Source of the DNA: Burkholderia sp.
GTDB lineage: Bacteria > Pseudomonadota > Gammaproteobacteria > Burkholderiales > Burkholderiaceae
Length of the DNA stretch: 64,000 nt
Direction of reading: 5' to 3'
Assembly (NCBI GenBank): GCA_031253835.1
Contig: JAIRVP010000054.1
Span: 222,754 to 286,753, forward strand
The position numbers and the translations under genes are program-made. The notes under the pieces were generated by a model. It was not told where the DNA came from, searched no databases, and saw nothing but the letters and a program-made list of their open reading frames with translations. This document shows positions 25,071-33,886 of the stretch, one piece after another; positions within the stretch are counted from its first letter, which is position 1, and each line of letters opens with the position of its first letter.

Positions 25071-26672
25071 ATGAAATTCCCGACCTCCCGGCTCGTCGCG
25101 GCGCTGGCCGCCGCGACCGTTCTCGCCGCCGTTCCGCTTTCCGCCGCGCATGCGGAAACGCCGAAGGACATGTTCGTGATGGCCACGCTGCTCGACGAAT
25201 TCACGACGCTCGACCCGGGCGAGATCTACGAGCTGGTGCCGGAGGAATACGTCGCGAACACCTACGACCGGCTCGTGCGCGTCGACCTGCGCGATCCGTC
25301 GAAATTCAACGGCGACGTCGCGCAGTCGTGGACCGTCGGCACCGACGGGCTGACCTATACGTTCAAGCTGCGCCCCGGCCTCAAGTTCCACTCGGGCAAC
25401 CCGCTGACGGCCGACGACGTCGCGTGGTCGATCCAGCGTGCGGTGCTGCTCGACAAGGGGCCGGCCGCCGTGCTGACCGGCATCGGCCTCACGAAGGCGA
25501 ACGTCGCGGCGAACGTGAAGAAGCTCGACGACCAGACGGTGTCGGTCACGACCGACCGCAAGTACGCGCCGACCTTCGTGCTGAACGTGCTCGGCTCGTG
25601 GCCCGCGTCGGTGCTGGACAAGAAGCTGCTGCTGTCGCACCAGCAAGGCGCCGACTTCGGCAATGCGTGGCTGAAGACCAACGAAGCCGGCTCCGGCGCG
25701 TACAAGCTGGTCAAGTGGACGGCCGGCGACAGCCTCGTGCTGCAGCGCTTCGAAGGCTACCGGTTGCCGCTCGCGATGAAACGCATCGTGCTGCGCCACG
25801 TGCCCGAAGCCGCGAGCCAGCGCCTGCTGCTGGAAAACGGCGACGTCGACGCGGCGCGCGACCTGAGCCCCGACGACCTGGCGTCGGTCGTGAAGTCGGG
25901 CAAGGCGAAGGTTTCGGCCTCGCCGCAGGCGACGCTGCTGTATCTCGGCCTGAACACGAAGAACCCGACGCTCGCGAAGCCCGACGTGCAGGAAGCGCTG
26001 AAATGGCTCGTCGACTATGCGGGCATCCAGGGCAACGTCGTGAAGACGACCTACAAGGTGCACCAGACCTTCCTGCCGGAAGGCTTCCTCGGCACGCTGA
26101 ACGCGAACCCGTACAAGCTCGACGTCGCCAAGGCGAAGGCGCTGCTCGCGAAGGCCGGCGTGCCGAACGGCTTTTCGGTGACGATGGACGTGCGCAACGA
26201 CTATCCGTACACGGAAATCGCGCAGGCCGTGCAGGCGAACTTCGCGCAGGCCGGCATCAAGGTGCAGCTGATCCCCGGCGACAACAAGCAGACGCTCGCG
26301 AAATACCGTGCGCGCCAGCACGACATCTACATCGGCGAATGGTCGGCCGACTACATCGATCCGCACAGCAACGCGCAGGGTTTCGCATGGAATCCGGACA
26401 ACTCCGACAAGTCGAGCTATAAAATGCTGGCCTGGCGCAACAGCTGGGACATCCCGCAACTGACGAAGGAAACCGACACCGCGCTCGCCGAGCCGACCGC
26501 CGCGAAACGCGCGCAGCTGTACCAGACGATGCAGAAGGAAGTGCTCGCGCGTTCGCCGTTCGTGATCATGTTCGAGAAAGTCGCGCAGGTCGCGACGCGG
26601 CCCGGCGTAAGCGGGCTCGAAGTCGGGCCGATCAACGATCTCGTGTCGTACCGCAACCTGAAGAAGCAATAA
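25071..26672 (+). CDS. ddpA: D-Ala-D-Ala/dipeptide ABC transporter substrate-binding protein
   Basis: A 533-residue periplasmic binding protein (SBP_bac_5) with signal peptide ending SAAHA before ETPKD. It captures the dipeptide and hands it to the two permeases encoded next. The family core is intact (SWTVGTDGLTYTFKLRPGL, DVAWSIQRAVLLDKGP, IGEWSADYIDPHSNAQGFAWNP). It is a close paralogue of the orphan protein at 12751-14340, and the two probably arose by duplication. A GGAG site lies just before the ATG, and the next gene starts 10 bp after the stop. The D-Ala-D-Ala specificity comes from context with ddpX. Confidence 0.9.
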   Translation: MKFPTSRLVAALAAATVLAAVPLSAAHAETPKDMFVMATLLDEFTTLDPGEIYELVPEEYVANTYDRLVRVDLRDPSKFNGDVAQSWTVGTDGLTYTFKLRPGLKFHSGNPLTADDVAWSIQRAVLLDKGPAAVLTGIGLTKANVAANVKKLDDQTVSVTTDRKYAPTFVLNVLGSWPASVLDKKLLLSHQQGADFGNAWLKTNEAGSGAYKLVKWTAGDSLVLQRFEGYRLPLAMKRIVLRHVPEAASQRLLLENGDVDAARDLSPDDLASVVKSGKAKVSASPQATLLYLGLNTKNPTLAKPDVQEALKWLVDYAGIQGNVVKTTYKVHQTFLPEGFLGTLNANPYKLDVAKAKALLAKAGVPNGFSVTMDVRNDYPYTEIAQAVQANFAQAGIKVQLIPGDNKQTLAKYRARQHDIYIGEWSADYIDPHSNAQGFAWNPDNSDKSSYKMLAWRNSWDIPQLTKETDTALAEPTAAKRAQLYQTMQKEVLARSPFVIMFEKVAQVATRPGVSGLEVGPINDLVSYRNLKKQ

Positions 26673-26682
26673 GATTCGCCGC

Positions 26683-27753
26683 ATGTCGACTCCCGCCACC
26701 TCCCTCGAAGCACTGCGCACGCTGCCCGCGCGGCGCCCGGCCGTGCGCTGGGCACTGCGCGTGCTGCGCTGGGCGCTCACGCTCGCCGTCACGTTCGCGG
26801 GGCTGCTCGCGCTGACGTTCGTGATCGGCCGCAAGGTGCCGATCGATCCCGTGCTCGCGATCCTCGGCGATCGCGCGTCGGCCGAGGCGTACGCGGCCGA
26901 ACGCATCGCGCTCGGGCTCGACAAGCCGCTCGTCACGCAATTCCTGATCTACGTGCGCGACGTGCTGCACGGCAATCTCGGCGTGTCGCTGCTGACCGCG
27001 AACCCGGTGCTCGACGACATCAAGCGCGTGTTCCCGGCCACGCTCGAACTCGCGACGATCGCAACGCTGATCGGCATCGCGATCGGCGTGCCGCTCGGCG
27101 TCGCGGCCGCCGTGAAGCACAACCGGCCGGTCGACCACATCGCGCGCTTCGTCGGGCTGATCGGCAATTCGGTGCCGGTGTTCTGGCTCGGGCTGATGGG
27201 GCTGCTGCTGTTCTACGCACGGCTGCACTGGGTCGGCGGGCCGGGCCGGCTCGATCCGGTGTACGACGGGATGGTCGACCCGCGCACGGGCAGCCTGCTG
27301 ATCGACGCGGCGCTCGCGGGCGAGTGGGACGTGTTCCGCAACGCGGTGTCGCACATCGCGCTGCCGGCCTCGATCCTCGGCTACTACTCGGTGGCCTACC
27401 TGAGCCGCATGACGCGCTCGTTCATGCTCGACCAGCTGAGCCAGGAATACATCGTCACCGCGCGCGCGAAAGGTTTGTCCGAGCGGCGCGTGATCTGGCG
27501 GCATGCGTTCGGCAACATCGCGGTGCCGCTGCTGACCGTGATCGCGCTCACGTACAGCAACCTGCTCGAAGGCTCGGTGCTGACCGAGATCGTGTTCGCG
27601 TGGCCGGGGCTCGGCTCGTACCTCACCGGCGCGCTGCTGAACGCCGACATGAACGCAGTGCTCGGCGCGACGCTCGTGATCGGCGCGATGTTCATCACCG
27701 TCAACCTGCTGACCGACGCGCTGTACCGCGTGTTCGATCCGCGTGCGCGCTGA
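26683..27753 (+). CDS. ddpB: Dipeptide ABC transporter permease (DppB type)
   Basis: A 356-residue inner-membrane permease of the DppB/OppB class with six membrane helices. The N-terminal helix starts after about 25 residues (LRWALTLAVTFAGLLALTFVIG). The permease signature for contact with the ATPase is YIVTARAKGLSERRVIWRHAFGN (EAA motif). It pairs with the DppC-type permease encoded 66 bp downstream. Confidence 0.92.
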   Translation: MSTPATSLEALRTLPARRPAVRWALRVLRWALTLAVTFAGLLALTFVIGRKVPIDPVLAILGDRASAEAYAAERIALGLDKPLVTQFLIYVRDVLHGNLGVSLLTANPVLDDIKRVFPATLELATIATLIGIAIGVPLGVAAAVKHNRPVDHIARFVGLIGNSVPVFWLGLMGLLLFYARLHWVGGPGRLDPVYDGMVDPRTGSLLIDAALAGEWDVFRNAVSHIALPASILGYYSVAYLSRMTRSFMLDQLSQEYIVTARAKGLSERRVIWRHAFGNIAVPLLTVIALTYSNLLEGSVLTEIVFAWPGLGSYLTGALLNADMNAVLGATLVIGAMFITVNLLTDALYRVFDPRAR

Positions 27754-27819
27754 GGGCTGTCCCGACATGACCGCTTCCCCCCTGCTTCTTTCATCGCCCA
27801 TGCCGAAGGCCGTCCAATC

Positions 27820-28734
27820 ATGAACGCCGAGCGCCTCACGCTGCGTGCGTGGCTGCTGTCCGATGCGCCCGCGTCGCGCTCGCAGGCCGCACTCGGCCTC
27901 GCGTACCGACGCTGGCGCCGGTTCGCCACGAATCCGCTCAACCTGTTCGGGCTCGCGATCCTCGTCGCGCTGATCGTCGTCGCGATCGTCGGCCCGCTGA
28001 TCATGCCGCACGATCCGCTGCGCCAGGTGCTGTCCGACCGGCTCCTGCCGCCCGGCTCGCCGTCGCACTGGTTCGGCACCGACCAGCTCGGCCGCGACAT
28101 CCTCTCGCGGCTGATCGCCGGGTCGCGCCTGACGCTCGGCATCGCGCTGCTCGTCGTCGTGATCGTCGTGCCGATCGGCCTCCTGATCGGCACGACGGCC
28201 GGCTATTGCGGCGGCCTCGTCGACAGCGTGCTGATGCGCATCACCGACATCGCGCTCGCGTTCCCGAAGATCGTGCTCGCACTCGCGTTCGCGGCCGCGC
28301 TCGGGCCGGGCGTGATCAACGCGGTCGTCGCGATCTCGATCACCGCGTGGCCCGCGTATGCGCGGCTCGCGCGTGCGGAGACGATCCGCATCGCGCAGGC
28401 CGACTACATCCACGCCGCGCGGCTGCAGGGCGCGTCGGGCCCGCGCATCCTGCTGCGCTACATCATGCCGCTGTGCATGTCGTCGGTGATCGTGCGCGCG
28501 ACGCTCGACATGGCCGGCATCATCCTGACCGTCGCGGGCCTCGGCTTTCTCGGCCTCGGCGCACAGCCGCCGAGCCCCGAATGGGGCTTCATGGTCGCGT
28601 CGGGCCGCAACGTGCTGCTCGACGCGTGGTGGGTCGCGACGCTGCCCGGCATCGCGATCCTGCTCGTGAGCCTCGCATTCAACCTGCTCGGCGACGGGCT
28701 GCGCGACGTCTTCGATCCCCGCCATGGAGCGTGA
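27820..28734 (+). CDS. ddpC: Dipeptide ABC transporter permease (DppC type)
   Basis: A 304-residue second permease. The N-terminal OppC-type segment (RRWRRFATNPLNLFGLAILVALIVVAIVGPLI) is followed by HWFGTDQLGRDILSRLIAGSR, a DppC hallmark, and the EAA loop YIHAARLQGASGPRILLRYIMPL. It forms the channel together with the preceding permease. The stop overlaps the region of the next gene's ribosome site (GGAG), showing tight coupling. Confidence 0.92.
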   Translation: MNAERLTLRAWLLSDAPASRSQAALGLAYRRWRRFATNPLNLFGLAILVALIVVAIVGPLIMPHDPLRQVLSDRLLPPGSPSHWFGTDQLGRDILSRLIAGSRLTLGIALLVVVIVVPIGLLIGTTAGYCGGLVDSVLMRITDIALAFPKIVLALAFAAALGPGVINAVVAISITAWPAYARLARAETIRIAQADYIHAARLQGASGPRILLRYIMPLCMSSVIVRATLDMAGIILTVAGLGFLGLGAQPPSPEWGFMVASGRNVLLDAWWVATLPGIAILLVSLAFNLLGDGLRDVFDPRHGA

Positions 28735-28735
28735 C

Positions 28736-29629
28736 ATGCCGATGCATTCCGCCACCGCGCCCGCGCCGCTCTGCGAGATCGACGGGCTGAAGATCGGCTT
28801 TCGCGGCCATGACGGCGTCGTCACCGACGCCGTACGCGACCTGTCGCTGACGCTCGCACCGGGCGAACGGCTCGGCATCGTCGGCGAATCGGGTTCCGGC
28901 AAGTCGCTGACGGGCCGCGCGCTGCTCGGCCTGCTGCCCGACGCCGCGCGCTGGTCGGCGCGCACGATGCGCTTCGCGGGCCACGACCTGCTCGCGATGT
29001 CGCCGCGCGAGCGCCGCCGGCTGTGCGGCAGCCAGATGGGCATGATCCTGCAGGACCCGAAGTATTCGCTGAACCCGGTGATGACGGTCGCGAAGCAGAT
29101 GGGCGAAGCGTTCCGCTTGCACGAGCCCGGGCTGCGCGGCCGCGCGCTGCGCGAGCGGATCGTCGATGCGCTGTCGGCCGTGCAGATCCGCGACCCGGCG
29201 CGCGTGGCCGATGCATATCCGCACGAGCTGTCGGGCGGCATGGGCCAGCGCGTGATGATCGCGATGATGGTGTCGACCGGCCCGCGCCTGCTGATCGCCG
29301 ACGAACCGACGTCCGCGCTCGACGTCGCGGTGTCGATGCAGGTGCTCGCGGTGCTCGACGCGATGATCGCGCGGCACAACACCGGCCTGATGTTCATCAG
29401 CCACGACCTGCCGCTCGTGATGTCGTTCTGCGACCGCGTCGCGGTGATGTATGCGGGCCGCGTGGTCGAAACCTGCGCCGCGCGCGACCTGCGCGACGCG
29501 TCGCATCCCTATACGCGCGGGCTGCTGGCGGCTAACCCGCCGCTCGCGAACCCGCCCGACGAACTGCCGGTGCTGCGCCGCGATCCGGCATGGCTCGAGC
29601 CCGCCGACCGACAGGAGGCCGCACGATGA
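28736..29629 (+). CDS. ddpD: Dipeptide ABC transporter ATPase (DppD type)
   Basis: A 297-residue ABC ATPase powering dipeptide uptake. Walker A is GESGSGKSLTGRALLG, the signature ELSGGMGQRVMIAMM, Walker B LLIADEPTSALDV and the switch His lies in FISHDLPLV. A C-terminal oligopeptide extension (YTRGLLAANPPLANPPDELPVL) is typical of DppD. The ATG at 28736 is preferred over 28724 because a GGAG lies at the right distance. It overlaps the next gene by 4 bp (ATGA). Confidence 0.92.
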   Translation: MPMHSATAPAPLCEIDGLKIGFRGHDGVVTDAVRDLSLTLAPGERLGIVGESGSGKSLTGRALLGLLPDAARWSARTMRFAGHDLLAMSPRERRRLCGSQMGMILQDPKYSLNPVMTVAKQMGEAFRLHEPGLRGRALRERIVDALSAVQIRDPARVADAYPHELSGGMGQRVMIAMMVSTGPRLLIADEPTSALDVAVSMQVLAVLDAMIARHNTGLMFISHDLPLVMSFCDRVAVMYAGRVVETCAARDLRDASHPYTRGLLAANPPLANPPDELPVLRRDPAWLEPADRQEAAR

Positions 29630-30402
29630 TCGACGTCGATCACGCATCGATCCGTTTCCCGACCCGCACGGGTCACGTCGACGCCGTGCGCGACGCGAGC
29701 TTCGCGGTGCGCGACGGCGAAGTGTTCGGGCTCGTCGGCGAATCGGGTTCCGGCAAGTCGACGCTGCTGCGCGCGCTGACGGGCCTCGTGCCGCTCGCGG
29801 CCGGCAGCCTGTCGATCGACGGACGGACGATCGGCGGCACGCCCGATCGCGCGTTTCGCCGCCACGTGCAGATGGTGTTCCAGGATCCGTACGCGTCGCT
29901 GCATCCGCGCTTCACGGTCGACCAGACGCTGCGCGAGCCGCTGTCGATCCACGCGATCGGCGACGCCGATGCACGCATCGCCCGCGCGCTGTCCGAGGTC
30001 GGCCTCGGCCCCGCGTTCCGTTTCCGCTATCCGCACCAGTTGTCGGGCGGCCAGCGGCAGCGCGTCGCGATCGCGCGTGCCTTGATCGTCGAGCCGCGCG
30101 TGCTGCTGCTCGACGAGCCGACGTCCGCGCTCGACGTGTCGGTGCAGGCCGAGATCCTGAACCTGCTGCGCCGCCTGCATCGCGAGCGCAAGCTGACGAT
30201 GATCCTCGTGAGCCACAACCTCGCGGTGATCGGCTTCCTGTGCCAGCGCGTCGCCGTGATGCAGCAGGGCGAAATCGTCGAGCAGCTCCGGATCGAGGAC
30301 GTGCGCGCCGGGCAGGTTGCACGCGACTACACGCGCACGCTGCTGAACGCGACCGAGGGCTATCGCCGTCTCGACCCGGTGGCCGGCGCGCCGGCCGCCT
30401 GA
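29626..30402 (+). CDS. ddpF: Dipeptide ABC transporter ATPase (DppF type)
   Basis: A 258-residue second ABC ATPase, partner of the preceding one. Walker A is GESGSGKSTLLRALTG, the signature QLSGGQRQRVAIARAL, Walker B VLLLDEPTSALDV. The QMVFQDPYASLHPRFTVDQTL segment is the usual DppF Q-loop. The ATG at 29626 overlaps the upstream stop and is preceded by AGGAGG. It closes the rpiR-ddpXABCDF operon. Confidence 0.92.
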   Translation: MIDVDHASIRFPTRTGHVDAVRDASFAVRDGEVFGLVGESGSGKSTLLRALTGLVPLAAGSLSIDGRTIGGTPDRAFRRHVQMVFQDPYASLHPRFTVDQTLREPLSIHAIGDADARIARALSEVGLGPAFRFRYPHQLSGGQRQRVAIARALIVEPRVLLLDEPTSALDVSVQAEILNLLRRLHRERKLTMILVSHNLAVIGFLCQRVAVMQQGEIVEQLRIEDVRAGQVARDYTRTLLNATEGYRRLDPVAGAPAA

Positions 30403-30532
30403 CATCTGCGCGACGCGCCGGCGTGCGATACTCGGCACGCCACGCGCCGGCCAGGCCGCCGCATGGAACCCTTGTGCGTCGCACGGGTCAACTTCCTTTC
30501 GTCAACAGCTCAACCGCAATAGGGAGGCGTTC

Positions 30533-30787
30533 ATGCTGCAATTCATCGAAACCCTGGTCGTCGGGCTCATCGTCGGCCTCCTCGCCCGCGCGCTCAAGCC
30601 CGGCGACGACAAGATGGGCATCGTGATGACCACCGTGCTCGGCGTCGTCGGCTCGCTGGTCGCCGGCTACGTCGGCCGCGCCGCCGGCTGGTATGCGCCG
30701 GGCCAGGGCGCCGGCTGGATCGCGTCGATCATCGGCGCGATCGTGCTGCTGGTCGTCGTCGGCGCGATTCGCAAGCGCGCGGGCTGA
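30533..30787 (+). CDS. GlsB/YeaQ/YmgE-family stress-response membrane protein
   Basis: An 84-residue, three-helix inner-membrane protein of the transglycosylase-associated/YeaQ family. The pattern is VGLIVGLLARALKPGDDKMGIVMTTVLGVVGSLVAGYVG, then WIASIIGAIVLLVVVG. Members are induced by general stress; a biochemical role is not established. A strong GGGAGG ribosome site precedes the ATG. An IS element has inserted 43 bp after the stop, in the spacer before a convergent LysR gene. Confidence 0.88.
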   Translation: MLQFIETLVVGLIVGLLARALKPGDDKMGIVMTTVLGVVGSLVAGYVGRAAGWYAPGQGAGWIASIIGAIVLLVVVGAIRKRAG

Positions 30788-30830
30788 ACCCCGCACGCAT
30801 CGCTCCGATGCAAAACGGCCGCTCGTGACT

Positions 30831-30854
30831 TGAGCTGACCCCGTAAAGTTGGAC
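30831..30854. repeat. Left terminal inverted repeat of the IS
   Basis: Starts TGAGCTGACCCCG and ends AGTTGGAC; pairs with 32252-32275 with a few mismatches in the middle. Confidence 0.85.
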
Positions 30855-30861
30855 GGGTAAA

Positions 30862-31689
30862 TTAGGCCGCCAGGGGCTGAGTTCTGTACTGCACGGGACT
30901 CAGCCCTTTTAGCTTGAGCTTGATGCGGTCGTGATTGTAGTAGCGGATGTAGTCGACAATGGCGCGACGCAATTGCGGCACGTTCGCGAAGTGCGTCAGC
31001 CGGAAGCACTCGGATTTGAGTGTGCCGAAGAAGCTCTCCATCGCGGCGTTATCCAAGCAGTTGCCCTTGCGTGACATGCTCTGCGGCATGCCGCGCTCGG
31101 CAAGCTGTTCGCAGTACTCCCGCATTTGATAAGCCCAGCCTTGATCCGAGTGCAGCATCGGCGCCTCATCAGGCGCCAGTCGCTTGCAGGCCTTGTCCAG
31201 CATGGCTTTGATCATGGCGAAGTCAGGGCGCTCGCTCATGTGCCAGGCAATGATCTCGCCGTTGTACAGATCCAGAACCGGCGACAAATACAGTTTCTTG
31301 CCGCCGACATTGAATTCGGTCACATCCGTCACCCACTTCTCATTGGGTCTGCTGGCTTCGAATTGGCGTTTGAGCAGATTCGGGGCGATGCGCCCGAGCT
31401 CTCCCCGATAGGAACGATATTTCTTGGGGCGAACGAGCGACTTCAGGCGCAGCACCGACATCAGCCGCTGCACCGTCTTGCGGTTAACCCAAGTGCCCGC
31501 TCGGCGCAATGCAAGCGTGATCCGGCGATAGCCGTAACGCCCCTTATGCTGGGCGAAGATATGAGTGATCTTCGCCTTGAGCTCGCCGTGGCGATCAGCG
31601 GCCTTGGCCACCGCCACTTGGTAATAGAACGTGCTGCGAGCCAGCCCTGAGACCTTGAGCAAGACGCTCAACGAATGATGCTCACGCAA
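30862..31689 (-). CDS. IS3-family transposase OrfB (DDE integrase core)
   Basis: The catalytic half of an IS150-group transposase, 275 residues from the TTG at 31689. The HTH_21-like start (KITHIFAQHKGRYGYRRITLALRRAG) precedes an rve core with the DDE triad: Asp in WVTDVTEF, Asp in MLHSDQGWAYQ, Glu in NAAMESFFGTLKSE. The reading frame stays open upstream of 31689 into orfA (encoding KETAQIVNALREHHS), so the real product is probably the OrfAB fusion made by programmed -1 frameshifting near the end of orfA. The gene looks intact. Confidence 0.9.
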   Translation of the reverse strand: MREHHSLSVLLKVSGLARSTFYYQVAVAKAADRHGELKAKITHIFAQHKGRYGYRRITLALRRAGTWVNRKTVQRLMSVLRLKSLVRPKKYRSYRGELGRIAPNLLKRQFEASRPNEKWVTDVTEFNVGGKKLYLSPVLDLYNGEIIAWHMSERPDFAMIKAMLDKACKRLAPDEAPMLHSDQGWAYQMREYCEQLAERGMPQSMSRKGNCLDNAAMESFFGTLKSECFRLTHFANVPQLRRAIVDYIRYYNHDRIKLKLKGLSPVQYRTQPLAA

Positions 31690-31694
31690 GGCGT

Positions 31695-32225
31695 TTACGA
31701 TTTGCGCGGTTTCTTTGGCTTTGCTTGCTCCTTGGCGCGGAGCAACTCGTCCAACTTTTTTAGGTACGCCACCTCCGCGCGCAGATACTCATTCTCTTTA
31801 AGAAGGTCTTCGCGTGATCGCTCGTCTGCGGGCACGGTCGTAAGCGGGGCGGGCTGTTTGGGCTTTGACATGTTGGGCGGCCGGCCTTTGCGGCGCGGCA
31901 TAAGAGCTTCGAAACCACCCTCATGATACTGGCGCTCCCAGCGACTGACGCTGTTGGCTTCGCGCAGATCGAATACCGCGCATGTGCGCTGGTATGACAG
32001 CTCATGGCGCCACATGTGTTGCAGCACCGACATCTTGAAGTCAGCGCTGTACGTTTCACGCTTCTTGCGCAACCCCGCTTTGCCATGCGCCCGGAAAGCA
32101 CTCACCCAACGCCGCAGCGTTGAATACCCGATTCCGTACTTCTGGCCGAGCGACTCGCAACTGCCTTCGCCGTTCAGATACTTCTCGACCATCTGTTGCT
32201 TGAACGACTGGTCATACTTCGTCAT
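31695..32225 (-). CDS. IS3-family transposase OrfA (helix-turn-helix)
   Basis: A 176-residue DNA-binding half of the transposase. Two helix-turn-helix units (residues about 1-55, GSCESLGQKYGIGYSTLRRWVSAF; and 60-115, LSYQRTCAVFDLREANSVSRWE) are followed by a leucine-zipper-like tail (RSREDLLKENEYLRAEVAYLKKLDEL) that dimerises the protein. The tail is lysine-rich (KEQAKPKKPRKS), the usual place for the frameshift into orfB. Starts at MTKYDQSF just inside the right inverted repeat. Confidence 0.9.
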   Translation of the reverse strand: MTKYDQSFKQQMVEKYLNGEGSCESLGQKYGIGYSTLRRWVSAFRAHGKAGLRKKRETYSADFKMSVLQHMWRHELSYQRTCAVFDLREANSVSRWERQYHEGGFEALMPRRKGRPPNMSKPKQPAPLTTVPADERSREDLLKENEYLRAEVAYLKKLDELLRAKEQAKPKKPRKS

Positions 32226-32251
32226 GAAAAACCCCCAAGGGTTGGAATGAT

Positions 32252-32275
32252 GTCCAACTCTTGGGGGGCAGCTCA
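32252..32275. repeat. Right terminal inverted repeat of the IS
   Basis: Reads GTCCAACTCTTGG to GCAGCTCA on the plus strand; partner of 30831-30854. Confidence 0.85.
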
Positions 32276-32329
32276 CGATGGCCGCCCTTTTCGTTTCAGC
32301 GTCCGTTTTGCCGCCCGGGCGCCCTGCCG

Positions 32330-33256
32330 TCACGCCCTCGCCCGCAACCCGCCGAACGCGAGATCGTCGCCGGGCGCGATCGGCAGCGTCGCCCGCGCGA
32401 CGTCGAGCCACGCGCGCGCCGCGTGCGACAGGTAGCCCTTCTTCAGCCAGCCGAGCGCGATCGCCCACGTGATTTCGGGCTCGACGATCGGCCGGCACGT
32501 GAACTGGCCCGCGTCGAGCCGCCGGCAATACGGCTCGGGCAGCAGCGCGATGCCGACGCCCGCATGCACGAGCGCGGCCATGAAATCCCAGTGGCCGCTG
32601 CGGCTCACGATCGACGGCGTGAAGCCGGCCTGCCGGCACGCATCGAGCACCGCGTCGTGCAGCGCGAGGCTTTCCGCATAGAACACGAACGATTCGCGCG
32701 CCAGATCGGCGAGCGGCACGGCCGCGTGGTCCTCCCAGCGCGACTCGCGCGGCGCGACGAGCCACAGCGGCGCGCGCACCATCGGCAGCCGCTCGAACGT
32801 ACCGGGATCGACCGGCTCCAGCAGCCCGCCGAGCTCCAACTCGCCCGACGTCAGCGCGGCCTCGATCATCCGTGCGCCCTGCTCGAACAGCTTCAGCTCG
32901 ATGTTCGGGTAGCGCTGCTTGTACGCGGCGATGATCGGCGTGAACAGCGAGCCGCCGAGCGGCGGGATGCCGATCGTCAACTCGCCGCGCCCGAGCGTGC
33001 CGAGATCGTTCAGCTCCGACTGCAGCTGCGCCTGCGCGGCGAGCACGTCCTGGCCGCGCTGGAACACGATCCGCCCGGCATCGGTCAGCACCATCTGCCG
33101 GCCGTCGCGCAGCAGCAGCGGCGACCCGATCTCGTCCTCGAGCGCCTTCACCATCTTGCTGATGGTCGGCTGCGTCACGAACAGCCTGTCGGCGGCCGCC
33201 GTGAAGCTCTGCTGGCGAACCACCTCGACGAAGTACCGCAGCGCGCGCAATTCCAT
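32330..33256 (-). CDS. LysR-family regulator, CidR-like
   Basis: A 308-residue LysR regulator with helix-turn-helix FVEVVRQQSFTAAADRLFVTQPTISKMVKALEDEIG, then LLLRDGRQMVLTDAGRIV and an effector domain. It is divergent from cidA/cidB-type genes. In Bacillus and Staphylococcus, CidR is the LysR activator of cidAB in response to acetate or overflow metabolism, so this is the likely equivalent. The spacer holds a small palindrome. The start MELRALRYFVEVV is standard for the family. Confidence 0.88.
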   Translation of the reverse strand: MELRALRYFVEVVRQQSFTAAADRLFVTQPTISKMVKALEDEIGSPLLLRDGRQMVLTDAGRIVFQRGQDVLAAQAQLQSELNDLGTLGRGELTIGIPPLGGSLFTPIIAAYKQRYPNIELKLFEQGARMIEAALTSGELELGGLLEPVDPGTFERLPMVRAPLWLVAPRESRWEDHAAVPLADLARESFVFYAESLALHDAVLDACRQAGFTPSIVSRSGHWDFMAALVHAGVGIALLPEPYCRRLDAGQFTCRPIVEPEITWAIALGWLKKGYLSHAARAWLDVARATLPIAPGDDLAFGGLRARA

Positions 33257-33343
33257 CGATATCTCCCCAAGTTGGTGCGGCTATCACAAGACGAATTCCG
33301 AATTGGAATGACAAGGATAGAGACAAGTCATTTTATTTATGGT

Positions 33344-33357
33344 TAGGGGAAACCCTA
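33344..33357. promoter_or_regulatory. Palindrome between cidR-like and cidA-like genes
   Basis: TAGGGgaaaCCCTA, 5-bp arms with a 4-bp centre, in the AT-richer middle of the divergent spacer (33257-33396). It could be the LysR binding site; inference only. Confidence 0.35.
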
Positions 33358-33396
33358 TACTCACACCATCAACGCACTATCTGTATGGAGCCCGCC

Positions 33397-33873
33397 ATGA
33401 CCAAGCCGATCGCCGCTACCGCCGCCCGCCCCGCCGCTTCGGGCAGCCTCGCGCATACGGGCCGGATCGCGCTGCAGGCCGCCGCGCTCGGCGCGCTGTG
33501 GATGGCCGTCGACTGGGCCGTGCGCAAGGTCGGGCTGCCGATCCCGTCCGGCGTGATCGGCCTCGCGGTGCTCCTCGTGCTGCTGTTCTCGGGGCGCGTC
33601 GCGCCCGCGTGGGTGAAGGACGGCGCGAACTGGCTGCTGTCCGACATGCTGCTGTTCTTCGTGCCGGCCGCCGTCGCGGCCGTGCAGTACGGCGGGCTGT
33701 TCCGCGAGGACGGCTGGCGCATCGCGCTGGTGATGCTCGCCGGCACCGCGTTCGTGATGGTCGCGGTGGCCGTCGCGGTCGATCTCGCCGCGAAGCTCGA
33801 ACGCCGGCTCGCCGCGCAGCGCGTGTTCGCCGAACGCCGCCGCGCGCGCCTGAGCGCCGTGTCCGCGCACTGA
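33397..33873 (+). CDS. CidA/LrgA-family holin-like membrane protein
   Basis: A 158-residue protein with four membrane helices of the CidA/LrgA family (LPIPSGVIGLAVLLVLL and WLLSDMLLFFVPAAVAAVQY are the family marks). Proteins of this kind act like holins and affect murein hydrolase activity, lysis and overflow metabolism. The ATG at 33397 is preferred over 33385 because GGAG lies 8 bp before it. It is followed 13 bp later by the LrgB/CidB-type partner. Confidence 0.9.
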   Translation: MTKPIAATAARPAASGSLAHTGRIALQAAALGALWMAVDWAVRKVGLPIPSGVIGLAVLLVLLFSGRVAPAWVKDGANWLLSDMLLFFVPAAVAAVQYGGLFREDGWRIALVMLAGTAFVMVAVAVAVDLAAKLERRLAAQRVFAERRRARLSAVSAH

Positions 33874-33886
33874 GCCGGAGCCGACC

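Larger units (their letters stand above)
30831..32275 (-). mobile_element. IS3-family insertion sequence, IS150 group (1445 bp)
   Basis: A complete-looking IS. The ends are imperfect 24-bp inverted repeats at 30831-30854 and 32252-32275, both starting TGAGCTG and ending GTTGGAC when read inwards. It carries two overlapping-frame genes, orfA (31695-32225) and orfB (30862-31689), on the minus strand. The length matches IS150-type elements. I see no matching 3-4 bp direct repeats outside the ends (ACT on the left, CGA on the right). It lies between convergent yeaQ-like and lysR genes and disrupts no gene. Confidence 0.9.
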
